Shown: piece by piece, positions 7,256 through 9,116 of the stretch | Layout: every line of letters starts with the position of its first letter | How positions within the stretch are numbered: position 1 is the stretch's first letter | NCBI GenBank assembly: GCA_035456985.1 | Contig: DATICE010000054.1 | Coordinates: 1-9,116, forward strand | Source: SG8-41 sp035456985 | GTDB taxonomy: Bacteria; Pseudomonadota; Gammaproteobacteria; Burkholderiales; SG8-41 | DNA length: 9,116 nt | Direction: 5' to 3' | Program-made: the position numbers and the translations under genes | The notes under the pieces: generated by a model | What the model was told of the DNA's origin: nothing | Database searches by the model: none | What the model saw: the letters and a program-made list of their open reading frames with translations, nothing else

Positions 7256-8011
7256 ATGACCCGCGCAACGAGGTTTCGCGAGGAACGCGCGCTGGGCGAG
7301 GTGCCGTGCTGGGTGCTGGCGTTGCTCGTTGCTGCGTTTTGCGGGCAGGTGGCATGGCAGGCGCTGCAGCCCCGTCCCAGCGCCCGTGCCGAGGCGCTTG
7401 GCGCACCGCCCGCGCCCGCCCTGCTGCGGCCTCTTGCCCTGGGAGAGCCCATCGCGGCTGCCCAGCTCCTCACGCTCTACCTCCAGGCGTTCGACAACCA
7501 GCCGGGCGTCAGCGTCCCGTTTCTGGAGCTCGACTACGGGCGCGTCAGCGCCTGGCTCGCGACGATACTCGAGCTCGACCCCGTCGGGCAGTACCCGCTG
7601 CTGATGGCATCCCAGATCTACGCCCAGGTGCCGGACGCGGCAAAGCAGCGCCGGATGTGCGAGTTCGTGCGACGCGAGTTCGATCGTGACCCCGACCGGC
7701 GCTGGCGCTGGCTTGCGCACTGCGCCATCGTGGCCAAGCACCGGCTCGGCGACGCGCGCCTCGCGCTTTCCTATGCCGAGGCCATCGCGCAGGGCGCCAG
7801 GCACGCCTCCAATTGGGCGCGCCAGATGCGCATATTCATTCTCGAGGACCTTGGAGAACTTGAGGCCGCCAAGGTCCTCCTCGGCGGCTTGCTTGCGAGC
7901 GGTGAGGTCACCGAACCGAAAGAAATCCATTTCTTGATGGAACGACTCAAGGAGCTTGAGGCTGCCGGAAAAACGTCACCACTGCCGGGAAATCGACAGC
8001 CGAAGCCCTGA
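7256..8011 (+). CDS. Membrane-anchored TPR-like helical protein, function unknown
   Basis: I do not recognise a named family. The 251 residues begin with a short basic N-terminus (RATRFREERALG) and one membrane span at about 17-36 (VPCWVLALLVAAFCGQVAW). A proline/alanine linker (38-58) and a helical region to about 240 follow. The helices look like degenerate TPR or Sel1-like repeats: YGRVSAWLATILELDP (94-109), YPLLMASQIYAQVPD (113-127), RWLAHCAIVAKHRLGDARLA (151-170), LEDLGELEAAKVLLGGLLAS (196-215). With the anchor first, the repeats most likely face the periplasm. Start chosen from the AGGAG at 7245. The gene follows the ABC-2 permease by 22 bp on the same strand and is probably in the same transcript, so a scaffold or partner role for that transporter is possible. 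There is no clear terminator after it. A protein-protein interaction role is inferred from the repeat-like helices alone. Confidence 0.6.
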   Translation: MTRATRFREERALGEVPCWVLALLVAAFCGQVAWQALQPRPSARAEALGAPPAPALLRPLALGEPIAAAQLLTLYLQAFDNQPGVSVPFLELDYGRVSAWLATILELDPVGQYPLLMASQIYAQVPDAAKQRRMCEFVRREFDRDPDRRWRWLAHCAIVAKHRLGDARLALSYAEAIAQGARHASNWARQMRIFILEDLGELEAAKVLLGGLLASGEVTEPKEIHFLMERLKELEAAGKTSPLPGNRQPKP

Positions 8012-8193
8012 CCTCAAGAAATCTCCCTATCTTTCAATGAGTAAACCGACCGACTTCATCCAATTTTCTCTGGGCATGTACCACGAAAAATATCATTATT
8101 ACATGGGGTTGTAAGATAAACCTCACGAGCTGTGATATATTTCGCGCGCGAGCTAAAACTGTGTAGAAACGCGCGTCTCGGTTGTGGATTAAT

Positions 8194-8208
8194 TGGCACG
8201 GGACTTGC
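8194..8208 (+). promoter_or_regulatory. Sigma-54 (RpoN) -24/-12 promoter of the pilin gene
   Basis: TGGCACGGGACTTGC matches the established sigma-54 consensus TGGCACG-N4-TTGC exactly, with GG at 8195-8196 and GC at 8207-8208 twelve bases later. The base after TTGC is G instead of A/T, the only departure. Transcription should begin near 8220, leaving an approximately 28-nt leader before the pilin ATG at 8248. Sigma-54 promoters need an enhancer-binding activator; for pilin genes the known one is PilR, partnered by the sensor PilS. No activator gene is in this window. Confidence 0.9.
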
Positions 8209-8233
8209 GTAAACGGTCCCCACTAGGGCTATC

Positions 8234-8239
8234 GGAGGT
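8234..8239 (+). promoter_or_regulatory. Shine-Dalgarno GGAGGT of the pilin gene
   Basis: GGAGGT is a near-perfect anti-16S match, 8 nt before the ATG at 8248, the strongest ribosome binding site in the window. It decides the start: the closer ATG at 8241 is only 1 nt away and reads just four codons to a stop. Confidence 0.85.
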
Positions 8240-8247
8240 AATGCGCC

Positions 8248-8940
8248 ATGCGTAAGCAAACCGGCTTCACCCTGATCGAGATCGCGATCGTGCTCGTGAT
8301 CATCGGCCTCTTGCTGGGCGGCGTGCTGAAGGGCCAGGAACTGATTACCAGCGCCCGCGTGCGCAACATCATCTCCCAGCAGGACGGGGTCAAGGCCGCC
8401 TATTTCGGCTTCCTCGACCGCTTCCGGGCCCTGCCCGGCGACTACAGTCTGGCCTCGACCAACATCGCCAACGTCGCGGCGGGCGCCAACGGCAATGGCA
8501 ACGGCCAGATCCGATCGGTAACCCTGGGCGACGCGATAGACGAGTACATCGCCGTGTGGGATCACCTCTCGAAGGCGGGCTTCATCAATGGCAGCTTCAC
8601 GTACGCGGCGAACCCAGAGACTCCCGGTACCGCGCCGACCAGTCCATATGCCCGTTACATCCAGGTGATGTACGACGCCGCTTACGGCACCGGTGGCGGA
8701 GCGGCGCGCCACAACATCAAGACCGGCAACTCAATACCGTCCGAGCTCCTCTCCGAAATCGATCGCAAGATCGACGACGGCAATCCCGTGACCGGCGTGT
8801 TCCAGTTTTCGACCTACCCCGGCGGCACCGGAACTTCGGCGAGCACCGCGCCGACGGGCGGTGCTGCCGGAACGTGCTATAACGGCACGACCTGGAGCGC
8901 ACCTTCGGTCTCCAACTGCGGCGGCGCGAGCCTGCTGTAA
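8248..8940 (+). CDS. Type IV pilin (probable major subunit), sigma-54 driven
   Basis: This encodes 230 residues. The leader is six residues (MRKQTG) cleaved before F7, giving FTLIEIAIVLVIIGLLLGGV with glutamate at mature position 5 (E11), the classic type IVa prepilin signature. The amphipathic helix continues with KGQELITSARVRN (28-40). The head contains LPGDYSLAS (62-70) and an Asn/Gly-rich loop NGNGNGQ (81-87) that could bind metal. Two cysteines near the end (C210, C224) form the expected C-terminal disulfide loop, enclosing 13 residues. It is longer than the common 150-170-residue pilins. A strong ribosome binding site, its own sigma-54 promoter and a strong terminator point to a highly and separately expressed gene, as for a major pilin. 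It could instead be one of several pilin paralogues. It is unlike the two minor pilins beyond the N-terminal helix, and lacks their LPCPD domain. Confidence 0.88.
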   Translation: MRKQTGFTLIEIAIVLVIIGLLLGGVLKGQELITSARVRNIISQQDGVKAAYFGFLDRFRALPGDYSLASTNIANVAAGANGNGNGQIRSVTLGDAIDEYIAVWDHLSKAGFINGSFTYAANPETPGTAPTSPYARYIQVMYDAAYGTGGGAARHNIKTGNSIPSELLSEIDRKIDDGNPVTGVFQFSTYPGGTGTSASTAPTGGAAGTCYNGTTWSAPSVSNCGGASLL

Positions 8941-8961
8941 GGAAAGTCCCGCTCTTCTGAG

Positions 8962-8989
8962 AAAAGCCCGCGGACCCGCGGGCTTTTTT
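8962..8989 (+). terminator. Intrinsic terminator after the pilin gene, possibly bidirectional
   Basis: A perfect 7-bp GC stem (GCCCGCG 8966-8972 with CGCGGGC 8977-8983) encloses a 4-nt loop, is flanked by AAAA (8962-8965) and followed by TTTTTT (8984-8989). The A-run gives a U-run on the other strand too, so it can serve the convergent antiporter-like gene, which ends at 8991. Confidence 0.92.
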
Positions 8990-8990
8990 C

Positions 8991-9116
8991 TTATCCCTGC
9001 ATCAGCCTGATCTCGGCCGCAGCGAGATTCTGCTCGGCGCCGAGCAGCACCAGCACATCGCCCTCTTCGATACGGGTATCCGGCTCGGGCGCCACCCCGC
9101 GGATGTTGCGCCGGCG
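8991..9116 (-). CDS. C-terminus of a TrkA-C domain protein, probable cation:proton antiporter (partial)
   Basis: On the - strand a frame open at the right edge of the window gives 41 residues and ends in TAA at 8991-8993. It reads IRGVAPEPDTRIEEGDVLVLLG near its middle and ends AAAEIRLMQG. The pattern (a charged turn, EGDVLVLLG, then a helix AEQNLAAAEIRL) is characteristic of the last beta strand and helix of a TrkA-C (RCK_C) domain, as found at the end of KefB/KefC-type monovalent cation:proton antiporters and of Trk/Ktr regulators. The ending with a short helix right after EGDVLVLLG is typical of the antiporters, but only the tail is visible, so the full protein type is inferred. It is convergent with the pilin gene, shares its terminator and has no evident link to the pilus. 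Confidence 0.7.
   Translation of the reverse strand, partial: RRRNIRGVAPEPDTRIEEGDVLVLLGAEQNLAAAEIRLMQG

Larger units (their letters stand above)
8012..8247 (+). promoter_or_regulatory. AT-richer regulatory region upstream of the pilin gene
   Basis: This 236-bp non-coding stretch is visibly richer in A and T than its surroundings, mostly from 8030 to 8160. It contains a perfect 10-bp palindrome TCGCGCGCGA (8142-8151) and a near-palindrome GAAACGCGCGTCTC (8166-8179, one mismatched pair of positions) with centres 26 bp apart. CGAGCT occurs twice (8126-8131 and 8149-8154). These precede a sigma-54 promoter and may be activator sites. A TTGTAA (8109-8114) with an AT-rich TGATAT 18 bp later could be a weak sigma-70 promoter. 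I see no RNA gene or convincing IHF site here. Confidence 0.55.

Noticed and set aside
8012..8247. Possible small RNA or CRISPR-like array in the AT-rich intergenic region
   Set aside because: There are no regularly spaced repeats and no hairpin plus T-run inside it; its features fit a promoter region.
8241..8255. ATG four-codon mini-ORF (ATG CGC CAT GCG TAA) overlapping the pilin start
   Set aside because: It starts only 1 nt after the GGAGGT, too close for initiation, while the pilin ATG at 8248 has ideal spacing.
8056..8712. 218-codon frame on the - strand across the pilin gene and its promoter region
   Set aside because: It covers the sigma-54 promoter and strong ribosome binding site of a clear pilin gene and shows no recognisable domain; an antisense shadow.

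Overview
The window is GC-rich (clearly above 60% by eye). It carries a pilus-assembly region plus a separate pilin gene of a Gram-negative bacterium. The PilM/PilN/PilO/PilP-like proteins, the pilin with a short leader and C-terminal disulfide loop, and a textbook sigma-54 promoter all suggest a proteobacterium. The style of the proteins is most like Betaproteobacteria (Rhodocyclales/Burkholderiales-like), but the genus is an inference I cannot settle from the sequence.

Region 1 (1-4581, + strand) is a tightly packed operon that starts upstream of the window. It encodes a bitopic PilM-PilN/GspL-like protein (cut by the left edge), a PilO/GspM-like protein, a secreted or periplasmic MshK/PilP-like protein, and two large minor pilins. 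Genes overlap or nearly touch throughout (4-bp ATGA overlap, a 12-codon mini-ORF bridging two genes, a 5-bp gap, a 32-bp overlap), so they are probably co-transcribed and translationally coupled. The first three would form the inner-membrane alignment complex of a type IV pilus, MSHA-like pilus or type II secretion-like machine. The two minor pilins would be its tip or accessory subunits. They share a cysteine-containing C-terminal domain, and the first protein appears to carry it twice.

Region 2 (4578-6350, - strand) is a convergent gene for a multi-membrane-span histidine kinase with a GAF-like linker. No response regulator is visible beside it. Its stop codon overlaps the stop of the last pilin gene.

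Region 3 (6351-8011, + strand) starts from a short divergent intergenic region. It encodes an ABC-2 type permease with no ATPase gene next to it and a membrane-anchored helical-repeat (TPR-like) protein.

Region 4 (8012-8989) is an AT-richer 236-bp regulatory region with two CGCGCG-centred palindromes and a near-consensus sigma-54 promoter. It drives a monocistronic 230-aa type IV pilin gene that ends at a strong intrinsic terminator. The last 126 bases hold, on the - strand, the C-terminal 41 codons of a protein ending in a TrkA-C (RCK_C)-like domain, probably a cation:proton antiporter.

Together the window suggests a pilus system whose main pilin is transcribed separately under sigma-54 control, probably by a PilR-type activator. 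The nearby orphan kinase is a candidate for the sensor, though nothing in the sequence proves this link.
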